45,221 bases of DNA from an uncultured Maribacter sp. GTDB taxonomy: Bacteria; Bacteroidota; Bacteroidia; Flavobacteriales; Flavobacteriaceae. The first letter of the stretch is position 1, and each line of letters opens with the position of its first letter. The stretch spans positions 1-45,221 of the forward strand of contig CALHVP010000073.1 in assembly GCA_938038975.1 (NCBI GenBank), written 5' to 3'. The notes beneath the pieces are model-generated. The model was given only the letters and a program-made list of their open reading frames with translations. It was not told the DNA's origin and did not search any database. Both the position numbers and the translations under genes were made by a program. Of the stretch, positions 8,421-17,009 are shown piece by piece.

Positions 8421-9515
8421 CTAGACATTAAATCTAAAATGCATTACATCTCCATCCTTAACAATATACTCCTTGCCTTCTACCTTCATTTTACCAGCTT
8501 CCTTAACTTTGGCTTCACTACCATAAGCAACGTAGTCGTTATAAGCGATAACCTCTGCTCTAATAAAGCCTTTTTCAAAATCAGTATGTATAACTCCGGC
8601 TGCTTGCGGTGCTGTAGCTCCAATAGGAATTGTCCACGCCCTCACCTCCTTAACACCAGCTGTAAAATATGTTTCTAAATTTAGTAATTTATAAGCCCCT
8701 CTAATTAATTTGGCAGAACCAGGCTCTTCTAAGCCTAAATCCTCCAAAAACATTTGACGCTCTTCATACGTATCTAGTTCCGTTATATCAGCCTCTGTAC
8801 CTACGGCAAGCACAATAACTTCTGCATGCTCATCAGCTACTGCTGCCTTTACCTTATCTACATAATCATTCCCTTTGGCTGCAGCGTCCTCGTCTACATT
8901 ACATACATATAAAACAGGTTTATCTGTAATAAACTGCAAAGGCATAACAAACTCATTACGGTCTTCTTTGTTTATTTCAATAGCCCTTACCGATACACCA
9001 GCTTCTAGTCCTGTTTTTATACTCAATAAAACTGCTTCTTCCTTTTGGGCTTCCTTATTTCCTGTCTTTGCAGTTCTTTTAACTTTTTCAAGCTTTTTAT
9101 CAACTGTTTCCAAATCCTTAAGTTGAAGCTCCATATCTATGGTTTCTTTATCCCTAATAGGATCTACATTACCATCAACATGAATAATATTATCATCATC
9201 AAAACACCTTAAGACATGCAGAATAGCATCTGTTTCTCTAATGTTTCCTAGAAACTGATTCCCTAAACCTTCGCCTTTACTTGCTCCTTTAACTAAACCC
9301 GCAATATCAACGATTTCAACAGTAGCTGGCAATACTCTTTCTGGATCAACCAAAGATTCTAGTTTCTGCAATCTTGCATCCGGTACGTTTACGACTCCAA
9401 TGTTTGGCTCAATCGTACAAAAAGGAAAGTTTGCACTCTGTGCTTTTGCATTAGACAAACAATTAAAAAGTGTTGACTTACCTACGTTTGGCAATCCTAC
9501 GATACCTGCTTTCAT
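8421..9515 (-). CDS. ychF: Redox-regulated ATPase YchF (Obg-family)
   Basis: This is a 364-residue P-loop NTPase of the Obg/YchF family, which associates with ribosomes and is linked to translation and stress responses. Walker A is GLPNVGKST (residues 7-15) and the switch II motif is [17 protein letters not shown]. The base-specificity motif reads CNVDED instead of NKxD, the substitution that gives YchF proteins ATP preference. A central coiled coil (about 125-170) and a C-terminal TGS domain complete the usual architecture. The protein is full length. A consensus -7 box lies 22 nt upstream. It appears to be transcribed alone, divergently from the sigma factor gene. Confidence 0.95.
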   Translation of the reverse strand: MKAGIVGLPNVGKSTLFNCLSNAKAQSANFPFCTIEPNIGVVNVPDARLQKLESLVDPERVLPATVEIVDIAGLVKGASKGEGLGNQFLGNIRETDAILHVLRCFDDDNIIHVDGNVDPIRDKETIDMELQLKDLETVDKKLEKVKRTAKTGNKEAQKEEAVLLSIKTGLEAGVSVRAIEINKEDRNEFVMPLQFITDKPVLYVCNVDEDAAAKGNDYVDKVKAAVADEHAEVIVLAVGTEADITELDTYEERQMFLEDLGLEEPGSAKLIRGAYKLLNLETYFTAGVKEVRAWTIPIGATAPQAAGVIHTDFEKGFIRAEVIAYNDYVAYGSEAKVKEAGKMKVEGKEYIVKDGDVMHFRFNV

Positions 9516-9537
9516 GAGTATAATTTTTAAAACGATG

Positions 9538-9545
9538 CAAATATA
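9538..9545 (-). promoter_or_regulatory. -7 box (TATATTTG) for ychF
   Basis: The complement of 9538-9545 reads TATATTTG, an exact TAnnTTTG match, 22 nt before the ychF start codon. At a 19-nt spacing the -33 position reads CTG instead of TTG, so the upstream element is weak. Confidence 0.55.
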
Positions 9546-9715
9546 GTTTTTACTTCATGATATGCAGCCTTAATAAACAGCAATAACCATCAAACTGACA
9601 AAATAAAATCCCACATTATTCATCCAAATAGAATAATCGCATCTACTATTTATAGGTATTTATACAATTTGTTGATAATAATTTAATATATTTCCGATTC
9701 TATTAAAAATAATGT

Positions 9716-10294
9716 ATGGATACCACCCCGGATAAATCCTTATGGTTTTTTTTTAAAAAAGGCGATTTAAATGCTTTTAAAGCTCTTTTTAAAATACACT
9801 ACCCTGCTTTGCATACGTACGGGATTAAACTTTCTAATGACTCAAACTTAACAGAGGATTGTTTGCAAAATTTTTTTATTTATCTGTATGAAAATAGAGA
9901 AAATCTTAGTGATGTAAATAATATTAAATCTTACCTCTTCGTATCGTTTAAAAGAAGATTAATAAAGCAATTACAAAATAAAAAATTAAGAACAAGTTTC
10001 CTAGAACAGGCGCCACTAGAACAAGAAATCATGTTCTCACCTCAAGAACTTGCTGTTAAACAGGAAGTTCAATTCTTATGCACTAAAACACTTCATAACT
10101 TGTTAAATGATCTCCCTAAGAGAGAAAGAGAAGTTGTCTACTTTAGGTATTATTGCGATATGTCCACCTTGGAAATATCTGAAGTAATGGAAATAAAATC
10201 ACAAAGCGTTCTAAACATTCTTCAGAAAGCAATGATTAAACTTCGAAAACACTCTGAAAACAAGCTAATAGCGGAAATCTTAAAAAAATCTTAA
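9716..10294 (+). CDS. RNA polymerase ECF sigma-70 factor (FecI-like)
   Basis: This is a 192-residue extracytoplasmic-function sigma factor. Region 2 covers about residues 22-90 (YPALHTYGIKL, LTEDCLQNFFIYLYE, IKSYLFVSFKRRLI) and binds the -10 DNA and core polymerase. Region 4 covers about 128-180, with the helix-turn-helix around LPKREREVVYFRYYCDMS and LEISEVMEIKSQSVLNIL. It is followed after 56 bp by a FecR-type anti-sigma gene and then a STN-domain TonB receptor. This is the classic arrangement for surface signalling by a substrate. Upstream, TATATTTC at 9687-9694 is one base off the housekeeping -7 box. The regulon and inducing ligand are unknown. Confidence 0.9.
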   Translation: MDTTPDKSLWFFFKKGDLNAFKALFKIHYPALHTYGIKLSNDSNLTEDCLQNFFIYLYENRENLSDVNNIKSYLFVSFKRRLIKQLQNKKLRTSFLEQAPLEQEIMFSPQELAVKQEVQFLCTKTLHNLLNDLPKREREVVYFRYYCDMSTLEISEVMEIKSQSVLNILQKAMIKLRKHSENKLIAEILKKS

Positions 10295-10350
10295 AAAAAT
10301 AGGGTATAAAGTTTAAACGTAAGGCTCTTTAATATGGAAGACCTTATTGA

Positions 10351-11361
10351 ATGAAAACAGAACACTCTTTTTTACAACAATTATTAAACGACCCATCTTT
10401 TGTCAATTGGGCAAAGAACTCGAATAATAATGATATTGAATATTGGAATAATTGGATAGCTAATAATGCTTCCCGCATTGAAACAGTAGATACAGCCAAA
10501 GCAATTATTTTAGGTATTAAGTTTGAAAAAAACTTTCCAGCTAATTATAAAGTAGAAAAAGAATTATCTAAAATTTTACCACAATTACGTACTGATGATT
10601 TCCTTATACCACATAGTATAAAGAAAAATCCTTTTAAAAAGTATGTCTCGTTATCCGCTGCTGCCTTAATTCTTGTACTCATATCATGGTCTGGGAATCA
10701 GTTTTACACCAATTCTACTAGTACCGTACACAAAACAAATTATGGGGAAATTATAGATTTAAAGCTTCCTGATGGAACCTCGGTTGTGTTAAATGGTAAT
10801 TCGGAAATACAATATAAAAATAACAACCCTAGAAATATCTTTTTAAAAGGGGAGGCTTACTTTAAGGTAAAGTCCATACCATCTACAAAGGCAAAATTTT
10901 GGGTACATACTGAAGATCTTAAAGTTGAAGTTTTAGGCACGCAATTTCATGTAAACACCAGAAAGAAGAGAACAAATGTTGTATTAGATGAGGGATCAAT
11001 TCATTTGGAATTTGACAACGGAGATGTAAAAAAGATGATACCCGGAGAACTAGTTACTTTTTCTAAAGATTCTGAAAAACTGGTTCACACCAAAGTTACT
11101 GTGGCTACACCTTATGCCCTTTGGCGGGATGGAACGTACACTTTTAATGGAATTTCCTTAAAAGAAGTAATGACTAATATCGAATATACATACGGAGTTA
11201 AAGTGAAGTATCAGCATCCACAACTACAACAACTTTTAATAACAGGAGGTGTACCCAATCAAAACTTAAAAATATGTATCGCTGCAATTGAGCTGGCAAC
11301 CAATACTCGCATCATTCACAAAGACAATACTTTATTAATCCAAAACAATTTGAACAATTAA
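10351..11361 (+). CDS. FecR-family anti-sigma factor with DUF4974 domain
   Basis: This is a 336-residue single-pass inner-membrane regulator. The N-terminal ~90 residues are cytoplasmic and should hold the sigma factor. One transmembrane helix lies near residues 93-112 (VSLSAAALILVLISW). The periplasmic part has the FecR domain (GEIIDLKLPDGTSVVLNGNS to about residue 245) and a C-terminal DUF4974 region beginning GISLKEVMTNIEYTYGVKV. The known mechanism is that the STN domain of a ligand-loaded receptor contacts this periplasmic part and frees the sigma factor. The stop codon lies within a 12-bp tandem repeat that fills the gap to the receptor gene. Confidence 0.92.
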   Translation: MKTEHSFLQQLLNDPSFVNWAKNSNNNDIEYWNNWIANNASRIETVDTAKAIILGIKFEKNFPANYKVEKELSKILPQLRTDDFLIPHSIKKNPFKKYVSLSAAALILVLISWSGNQFYTNSTSTVHKTNYGEIIDLKLPDGTSVVLNGNSEIQYKNNNPRNIFLKGEAYFKVKSIPSTKAKFWVHTEDLKVEVLGTQFHVNTRKKRTNVVLDEGSIHLEFDNGDVKKMIPGELVTFSKDSEKLVHTKVTVATPYALWRDGTYTFNGISLKEVMTNIEYTYGVKVKYQHPQLQQLLITGGVPNQNLKICIAAIELATNTRIIHKDNTLLIQNNLNN

Positions 11362-11398
11362 CTTAACTATTAACTTAACTATTAACTTGAACAATTAA
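11350..11398 (+). repeat. 12-bp tandem repeat between fecR-type gene and TonB receptor gene
   Basis: Three consecutive 12-bp units lie at 11357-11392: ATTAACTTAACT, ATTAACTTAACT and ATTAACTTGAAC. The block is flanked by a direct repeat TTGAACAATTAA at 11350-11361 and 11387-11398, and the first copy contains the anti-sigma stop codon. Slippage here would change the leader length of the receptor message without altering either protein. Confidence 0.75.
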
Positions 11399-11413
11399 TT
11401 AAAACTATCTATT

Positions 11414-14400
11414 ATGAGAACCAAAAATCAAATTAAAACGCTGTTAGCGCTACTACTTTTTATAAGTAGTCTAGGCATAAACGCAGCAGAAACTGTAAAA
11501 AAAGAAGTCACTTTAAGTGAATTCTTAAAAGAGATTAGCTCTAAACATGAAGTATTTTTTACCTACAATCCAGAATTAGTAGGTACTACAAACTTAAATC
11601 CTAAGGATTATGAATTTCCACTATTAGACAAAATAATAAATAAGCTAGAACGCAAAACTAGCTTTGATTTTGAGTATTTAGGAAACAAATACTACGTAGT
11701 ATATCATAAAAAAGCAGCTAAAGCAGAGCTAAGTAAAGTAAATGCTATTACTAACGGTCTGTCAAACGTTTCTTTGATTTCAGATTTTCAAAGCAGTGTT
11801 TCTGGAAAAGTTACAGATGCTGATGGCGTAGCCTTAGCAGGAGTAAACATTGTTGAAAAAGGAACAACTAATGGAGCTTCTACTGATTTTGATGGAAATT
11901 ATAGCATCAACGCAGCAGAAGGAGCTACTTTGGTATTTAGCTATATAGGTTTTGCTACCCAAGAAATCAAAGTTGCTGGTAAATCTACCATTAATGTGAA
12001 GATGTCTGAAGGGATGCAATTAGAAGAGTTTATTGTAGTAGGGTCAAGAACAGCACCTAGAAGTAATGCTGATACCCCTTTACCCGTAGATGTTGTAGGA
12101 GCTAAAGATTTGACATCAACTGGTCAAATGACATTTGATAAAGCGTTACAATATAGAATACCATCTTTCAACACGGTTCAAACTCCTGTGAATGATGCGA
12201 CATCTTTATTAGATCCATACGAGATTCGTAATATGGGACCAAGTAGAACTTTGATTTTGATTAATGGAAAAAGAAAGAACTTAAGTGCACTTCTTTATAC
12301 TCAAACTTCTCCAGGTCGTGGTGAAACAGGAGCAGATATCTCAGCTATACCAACTGATGCAATTAAAAGAGTAGAGATACTTCGTGATGGTGCTTCTGCA
12401 CAATACGGTTCAGATGCTATCGCAGGTGTAATGAATATTATACTTAAAGATACGCCTAATGAAGGTTCTGCAACTATTAGAACTGGTATCACTTCTGAAG
12501 GTGATGGTGAGATGTTTGGTGTTGCAGTTAATAATGGTTCATCTATTGGTGATGATAAAGGTTTTGTAAACTATACGGTTGACTTATCTAAAGTTAATTT
12601 AGCCAATAGACCAGGTACCGTTAACGCAGCAGGTGAAGCCGGTGATTTTGGTGCAGACATAGCAGATGTTCAAGAATTTTTAGGGCGTAACCCAGATGCA
12701 AATAATATTAACGGTTCACCGGAAACTGCAGCAGCAAAATTTTCTGTAAATTTTGGTTATGATTTAAGTGAGAATACTTCATTGTATGCTAATGCAGCTT
12801 ACGTTTACAAATCTGTAAATAGTTTTGCAAATTACAGGACTCCATATTGGAGAACCGTAGACGATTTTCCATATTTAGCTGATTTCTTTCCTGGAGACAA
12901 TCCAACTACAGCTGGTGGTTACGACGGTTACGTACCAACCTTTGAAGGATTATTAAGTGATTATAATGCAACTGTTGGCTTTAAATCAACTATTAATGAT
13001 TGGAATATTGATGCAAGTTTCACTACAGGTGGAAACTCGCAAACTTATAAAGTGAACCAATCACATAACAGAAATGTTGTTTTCTCACCATCTACGTTTA
13101 TAGATGCAAACAATAACGGTAGTGTAGATGACGGTGAAATCACTGAAGGTTCTGAAATATACAGAGCAAACAGTCAGCAATCATTTGATCCAGGAGGAAC
13201 AAGCTTCTCTCATAACGTTGGTAACATTGATATCTCAAGAGTACTTTCTGATAAAATTAGTATTGGTGTAGGTGCAGAGTTTAGAACAGAAACTTTCGAA
13301 GTAATAGAAGGTGAATTAGCTTCTTACGATGGTGGTGGTGCAGATTCATTTGCAGGAAACGCACCTCAAAATTCAGGTAAATTTAATCGTTACAATATTG
13401 GTGGATACTTCAGTTTAGATTACGATGTATCGGATGCTTTCTTATTAAGTGGTACTATTAGAACAGAAAACTATTCTGATTTTGGTAATGCTTTCGTTTA
13501 TAAATTTAGTTCGCGTTACAAAGTTAGCGATGCTTTCACCTTAAGAGGATCTATTTCTTCTGGTTTTAGAGCACCTACTTTACATCAAATTTACACTCAA
13601 AAAGCACAGTATTCTTTTATTCCTGGTCAAGGAATACAAGTGGGTGGTTTAATTAATAATGTATCTACTTCAGCAAAATTATTAGGTATTGATCCGTTAG
13701 ATGCTGAAACATCTCAAAACTTTACAGTTGGTTTTGGTGGTAAAGCAAATAAGTTCTCCTATACTTTTGACTACTATAACATCGCTGTTAAAGATAGAAT
13801 TGTATTAGGAACAGAGATTGGTGCTAGTGGAGACGCTACTAACCCATTAGATGTTTTATTAGCAGCTAACAACTTAAGCGATATCAGTTTCTTCTCAAAT
13901 GCTATAGATACGAAGACATCAGGTATTGATGTGGTTCTTGGGTATAGAGGTATCGAACTTGGAAACGGTAGTTTGGATTTAAATTTATCTGGAAACTATA
14001 CGATTCAAAACGAACGTGACGGAGCAGTTAAGGATATTGATATCGTTGCAAATGCTGGACAATCTGTTTTCAACGACACACAAGATGCGCTTCTATTTAG
14101 TTCGCGTCCAATAACAAAATGGATTTTAGGTGGAAACTATGACATTAACAAATTTGGATTTTCTTTAAATAATACACTTTTCGGTAAAACTACGTTTCAA
14201 CAACAAGGTTTAGATTCGAATATATTTACAGAATTTACGCCGAAAGTTGTTACTGATTTAGGAATCAATTATAGCGCAACTGAAAAATTAACTATTGCTT
14301 TAAATCTTAATAACATATTAAATGTGTTACCAGAATGGAGCTTTAAATCTAAAAACGCTGCCGGTGATGCTTTATTAGCAGATCCAGCTCAGACTCAAAA

Positions 14401-14512
14401 TCAGTCTAATCTAATTACTTTTAACCAGAGATATTCTCAAATGACATATGATGGTTATCACTTTAGTCAATTAGGTGCTATGTTTAATCTATCATTGAAC
14501 TATAAGTTCTAA
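11414..14512 (+). CDS. TonB-dependent receptor with STN and CarboxypepD-like domains (FecA-type)
   Basis: This is a 1032-residue outer-membrane receptor. A signal peptide (residues 1-25) is followed by an STN signalling domain (about 30-98), a CarboxypepD-regulatory-like domain (about 128-200, VSGKVTDADG to VKMSEG), a plug (about 215-345, including RVEILRDGASAQYGSDAIAG) and the beta-barrel to the C-terminal NYKF. The STN domain and the sigma/FecR genes directly upstream make it a transducing receptor that imports and senses its ligand. No SusD partner follows, so a polysaccharide SusCD system is not supported. A predicted extracellular loop carries an EF-hand-like DANNNGSVDDGE. The ligand is unknown. 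A strong terminator follows the gene. Confidence 0.93.
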   Translation: MRTKNQIKTLLALLLFISSLGINAAETVKKEVTLSEFLKEISSKHEVFFTYNPELVGTTNLNPKDYEFPLLDKIINKLERKTSFDFEYLGNKYYVVYHKKAAKAELSKVNAITNGLSNVSLISDFQSSVSGKVTDADGVALAGVNIVEKGTTNGASTDFDGNYSINAAEGATLVFSYIGFATQEIKVAGKSTINVKMSEGMQLEEFIVVGSRTAPRSNADTPLPVDVVGAKDLTSTGQMTFDKALQYRIPSFNTVQTPVNDATSLLDPYEIRNMGPSRTLILINGKRKNLSALLYTQTSPGRGETGADISAIPTDAIKRVEILRDGASAQYGSDAIAGVMNIILKDTPNEGSATIRTGITSEGDGEMFGVAVNNGSSIGDDKGFVNYTVDLSKVNLANRPGTVNAAGEAGDFGADIADVQEFLGRNPDANNINGSPETAAAKFSVNFGYDLSENTSLYANAAYVYKSVNSFANYRTPYWRTVDDFPYLADFFPGDNPTTAGGYDGYVPTFEGLLSDYNATVGFKSTINDWNIDASFTTGGNSQTYKVNQSHNRNVVFSPSTFIDANNNGSVDDGEITEGSEIYRANSQQSFDPGGTSFSHNVGNIDISRVLSDKISIGVGAEFRTETFEVIEGELASYDGGGADSFAGNAPQNSGKFNRYNIGGYFSLDYDVSDAFLLSGTIRTENYSDFGNAFVYKFSSRYKVSDAFTLRGSISSGFRAPTLHQIYTQKAQYSFIPGQGIQVGGLINNVSTSAKLLGIDPLDAETSQNFTVGFGGKANKFSYTFDYYNIAVKDRIVLGTEIGASGDATNPLDVLLAANNLSDISFFSNAIDTKTSGIDVVLGYRGIELGNGSLDLNLSGNYTIQNERDGAVKDIDIVANAGQSVFNDTQDALLFSSRPITKWILGGNYDINKFGFSLNNTLFGKTTFQQQGLDSNIFTEFTPKVVTDLGINYSATEKLTIALNLNNILNVLPEWSFKSKNAAGDALLADPAQTQNQSNLITFNQRYSQMTYDGYHFSQLGAMFNLSLNYKF

Positions 14513-14536
14513 AAATTAAGTGTTTTGTTTTTAATT

Positions 14537-14569
14537 AAAAGCTGTCTATTATTAGACAGCTTTTTTTAT
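14537..14569 (+). terminator. Intrinsic terminator after the TonB receptor gene
   Basis: A perfect 12-bp stem pairs AAAAGCTGTCTA (14537-14548) with TAGACAGCTTTT around a 4-nt TTAT loop, followed by a T run. It ends about 10 nt before the next start codon, at 14578. Confidence 0.9.
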
Positions 14570-14577
14570 TTTTAAAT

Positions 14578-15321
14578 ATGACTGATCTATATAACAACAA
14601 ACTGTCTAGCACATATGATAATATGTACCAAGGGTTTATAGACTATACGCTGGAATACAACTTTTATGCAGGTATTTGTTCTAGATATAGAAGTAGCACT
14701 ATCCTTGAAATAGCATGTGGAACTGGAAATTTAGCTAAACCTTTCTCTCAAAATTTTAAATCCTACACAGGATTAGATGTTAGCGATTCTATGTTAGATA
14801 TTGCTAAAAAAAGATACCCTATGGGGACTTTCATAAAAGGAGATATGAGAAGTTTTAAAAGCACAACGCTATACGACAGTATATTAATCACAGGTAGGTC
14901 TACAAGTTATTTGATTTCTGACGCAGACCTGCTAAACACTTTTGGTGTGATTACCAATGCACTTGAAACAAGCGGTGTTTTCATTTTTGATTTTATAGAT
15001 GCAGATCGGTTTGCACCTTTTGTTGATAAAAATAAGTATGTAACCCATAAAAGCGAATACAATGAAAAGCAATACTTCAGAAAATCTGAATGGGTTAATA
15101 AAAAAGTAACGAATATAAATTTAATACACTGGAAGGCAGATTATTACCAAATAAAACAAGGGAAAAACGTATTTATTGGTAATGATACAAGTACTTTTAG
15201 GTGCTTTAGTAAAATTGAAATTGGACAACTATTATCAAAAAAAGGATTTAAGATATTAGAGCTTATAGATAGGAAAACCTATGCTTTTGACACATACGTT
15301 GCTGTCTGTAAAAAACTATAA
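14578..15321 (+). CDS. Class I SAM-dependent methyltransferase
   Basis: This is a 247-residue cytosolic methyltransferase. Motif I is ILEIACGTGNL (about residues 43-53). It is followed by the acidic ribose-binding strand YTGLDVSDSML, a later GDMRSF motif II region, and a strand FIFDFIDADR. The fold resembles the UbiE/Methyltransf_25 type, but the acceptor substrate cannot be inferred. The start codon is only about 10 nt beyond the receptor gene's terminator, with no promoter box between them. Expression must rely on read-through, or a shorter protein could start at Met17. It converges on the ferredoxin gene with a 64-bp gap that contains no clear hairpin. Confidence 0.8.
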   Translation: MTDLYNNKLSSTYDNMYQGFIDYTLEYNFYAGICSRYRSSTILEIACGTGNLAKPFSQNFKSYTGLDVSDSMLDIAKKRYPMGTFIKGDMRSFKSTTLYDSILITGRSTSYLISDADLLNTFGVITNALETSGVFIFDFIDADRFAPFVDKNKYVTHKSEYNEKQYFRKSEWVNKKVTNINLIHWKADYYQIKQGKNVFIGNDTSTFRCFSKIEIGQLLSKKGFKILELIDRKTYAFDTYVAVCKKL

Positions 15322-15385
15322 CTGTGATGAATATACCAATCTACACTATCTAGTTGTTACCTCAATATGTTTTTTTAAGACTACG

Positions 15386-15739
15386 CTACTCTTCAGGGTG
15401 CATAAATTTTTGTTTTCCAAGTAGCACTTCTTCAGTTTCTACATGATCATCATCTGGCACACAGCAATCTACAGGACAAACAGCAGCACATTGCGGCTCT
15501 TCATGGAATCCCATGCATTCCGTACACTTATCAGGAGAAATATAATAAACTTCATCACTTATAGGTTCTTGAACGCTATCTGCATTTACTGCTTTCCCAT
15601 CTGGTAATACGATATCGCCTTCTAAAGAAGTACCATCACTATACCTCCACTCATCTGCGCCCTCATAAATTGCAGTATTTGGGCATTCTGGTTCGCATGC
15701 CCCACAATTTATACACTCATCCGTAATTATAATAGCCAT
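15386..15739 (-). CDS. 4Fe-4S dicluster ferredoxin
   Basis: This is a 117-residue bacterial-type ferredoxin. The first cluster motif is C9-x2-C12-x2-C15-x3-C19-P. The second is Cys72, Cys75, Cys84 and Cys88-P, with extra Cys92 and Cys93. A ~45-residue insert rich in acidic residues separates the two motifs. This longer YfhL-like layout is common in flavobacteria. It transfers single electrons in the cytosol; the partner is unknown. It is divergent from the acyl-CoA reductase gene. Its promoter, with both -33 and -7 boxes, lies in the leader of that neighbour, so the two genes cannot be fired independently without interference. Confidence 0.93.
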   Translation of the reverse strand: MAIIITDECINCGACEPECPNTAIYEGADEWRYSDGTSLEGDIVLPDGKAVNADSVQEPISDEVYYISPDKCTECMGFHEEPQCAAVCPVDCCVPDDDHVETEEVLLGKQKFMHPEE

Positions 15740-15829
15740 AATTTTCTTTTTAGCATGTTTCGATTAAACCGAAACTATTTTTATGAATTCTAACACACTC
15801 TTTGAAATTCTAGTTAGAAAAGGTATCCG

Positions 15830-15837
15830 TATTTTTG
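15830..15837 (+). promoter_or_regulatory. -7 box (TATTTTTG) for the acyl-CoA reductase gene
   Basis: TATTTTTG is an exact TAnnTTTG match 38 nt before the ATG at 15876. The nearest TTTG upstream (15801-15804) is 25 nt away, longer than the usual 19-21, so the promoter is probably weak or activator-dependent. An inverted repeat TTCTAAC/GTTAGAA (15788-15794 and 15813-15819) overlaps the -33 region and could be an operator. Confidence 0.5.
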
Positions 15838-15839
15838 CA

Positions 15840-15871
15840 CAAAGATAATTCCTAACAATTCTTTGTACAAA
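15840..15871 (-). promoter_or_regulatory. Promoter of the ferredoxin gene
   Basis: On the minus strand TTTG (complement of 15868-15871), a 20-nt spacer and TATCTTTG (complement of 15840-15847) give a full Bacteroidota promoter. Transcription would start near 15834, leaving a leader of about 95 nt. Its -7 box is 2 bp from the oppositely facing -7 box at 15830-15837. Confidence 0.65.
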
Positions 15872-15875
15872 TATA

Positions 15876-16946
15876 ATGACCACTCAAAATACCAACATAA
15901 AAGCTTTTGTTAAACTTGGAGAATTTCTAAGTGAATACTGTAAATCAATAGCAAATGATACATTTACAGAGCTTGCTGATCAAAAATGGTTCGAAAAATT
16001 GAATCAAACAGTTGAAACTGCATTTCATCACAACGGATGGTTTACTAAGGAAAATTTAGTATTCGCATTAGAGGAATGGTCAAAAGGGTTGTCTGAGGAT
16101 AATTTAACTAAATGGCTGAAACCTTATGATATCTCAAAAAGTTCAACAAAAAATGTAGCACTCATATTAGCTGGAAATATACCTATGGTAGGGTTTCATG
16201 ACCTGTTAGCTGTGCTAATTACTGGTAATAATGCTGTTGTAAAATTATCTAGTAACGACAAATTATTATTACCACTTTTAGTAGATTATCTAATTGATGT
16301 AAACCCAGAATTTTCAGGTAGCGTATTGTTTACAGAAGAACGCCTTACAAATTTCGATGCGGTAATAGCTACTGGAAGTAATAATACTGCTCGCTATTTT
16401 GAGTACTATTTTGGGAAAAAACCTAATATCATTAGAAAAAACAGAAACTCCATAGCTATTCTAACGGGCAAGGAATCTAAATTGCAACTCGCAGCTCTTG
16501 GAGAAGATATTTTTAGATATTATGGTTTGGGTTGCCGCAGTGTTTCTAAATTATTTGTACCATTGGGTTATGACTTTGATAATTTTTACAAAGCTATGTA
16601 CCCCCACAACGAAATAATCAATCAACATAAATACGCTAATAATTACGATTACAACAAGGCAGTATACCTGATGAGTGAGTTTGATATTTTAGATAACGGA
16701 TTTCTAATGTTGAAAAAAGATACTAGCCACGCATCTCCCATAGCTACTTTGTTTTACGAAGAATACGAAAGTCAAGAACAGTTAAAATTAAAAATAGCAA
16801 ATGATTTAGATGCTATACAATGTATAGTTTCTAGTGGTCTATTTGATGATGAGGTTGCATTTGGAAATACACAAACTCCAAAACTATGGGACTATGCAGA
16901 TGGAGTGGATACTGTTGAATTCCTGTTAAAAACATCTAAGAAGTAA
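15876..16946 (+). CDS. LuxC-type acyl-CoA reductase
   Basis: This is a 356-residue protein of the LuxC/acyl-CoA reductase family within the aldehyde dehydrogenase superfamily. Such enzymes reduce fatty acyl thioesters to aldehydes with NADPH. The catalytic cysteine is Cys220 in YYGLGCRSVSK. The nucleotide-binding region shows LAGNIPMVGFHDLL (98-111) and VIATGSNNTARYFEYYF (163-179). No luxAB or luxDE genes are near, so bioluminescence is not implied; a role in lipid or aldehyde metabolism is more likely. It is divergent from a ferredoxin and is followed 63 bp downstream by serC. A small hairpin, ACAAAGA/TCTTTGT (15839-15866), lies at the expected 5' end of its message. Confidence 0.85.
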   Translation: MTTQNTNIKAFVKLGEFLSEYCKSIANDTFTELADQKWFEKLNQTVETAFHHNGWFTKENLVFALEEWSKGLSEDNLTKWLKPYDISKSSTKNVALILAGNIPMVGFHDLLAVLITGNNAVVKLSSNDKLLLPLLVDYLIDVNPEFSGSVLFTEERLTNFDAVIATGSNNTARYFEYYFGKKPNIIRKNRNSIAILTGKESKLQLAALGEDIFRYYGLGCRSVSKLFVPLGYDFDNFYKAMYPHNEIINQHKYANNYDYNKAVYLMSEFDILDNGFLMLKKDTSHASPIATLFYEEYESQEQLKLKIANDLDAIQCIVSSGLFDDEVAFGNTQTPKLWDYADGVDTVEFLLKTSKK

Positions 16947-17009
16947 TTATAATCTATCAGGCATTATAGTTGGAAATTTCTGACCTTTATCGCCATAAAT
17001 ATTAAGAGA

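Noticed and set aside
11414-14512. SusC-type polysaccharide receptor
   Set aside because: No susD gene follows; the STN domain and upstream sigma/FecR genes fit a FecA-like transducer better.
15876-16946. Bioluminescence (lux) locus
   Set aside because: Only a LuxC-like reductase is present; luxA, luxB, luxD and luxE are absent.
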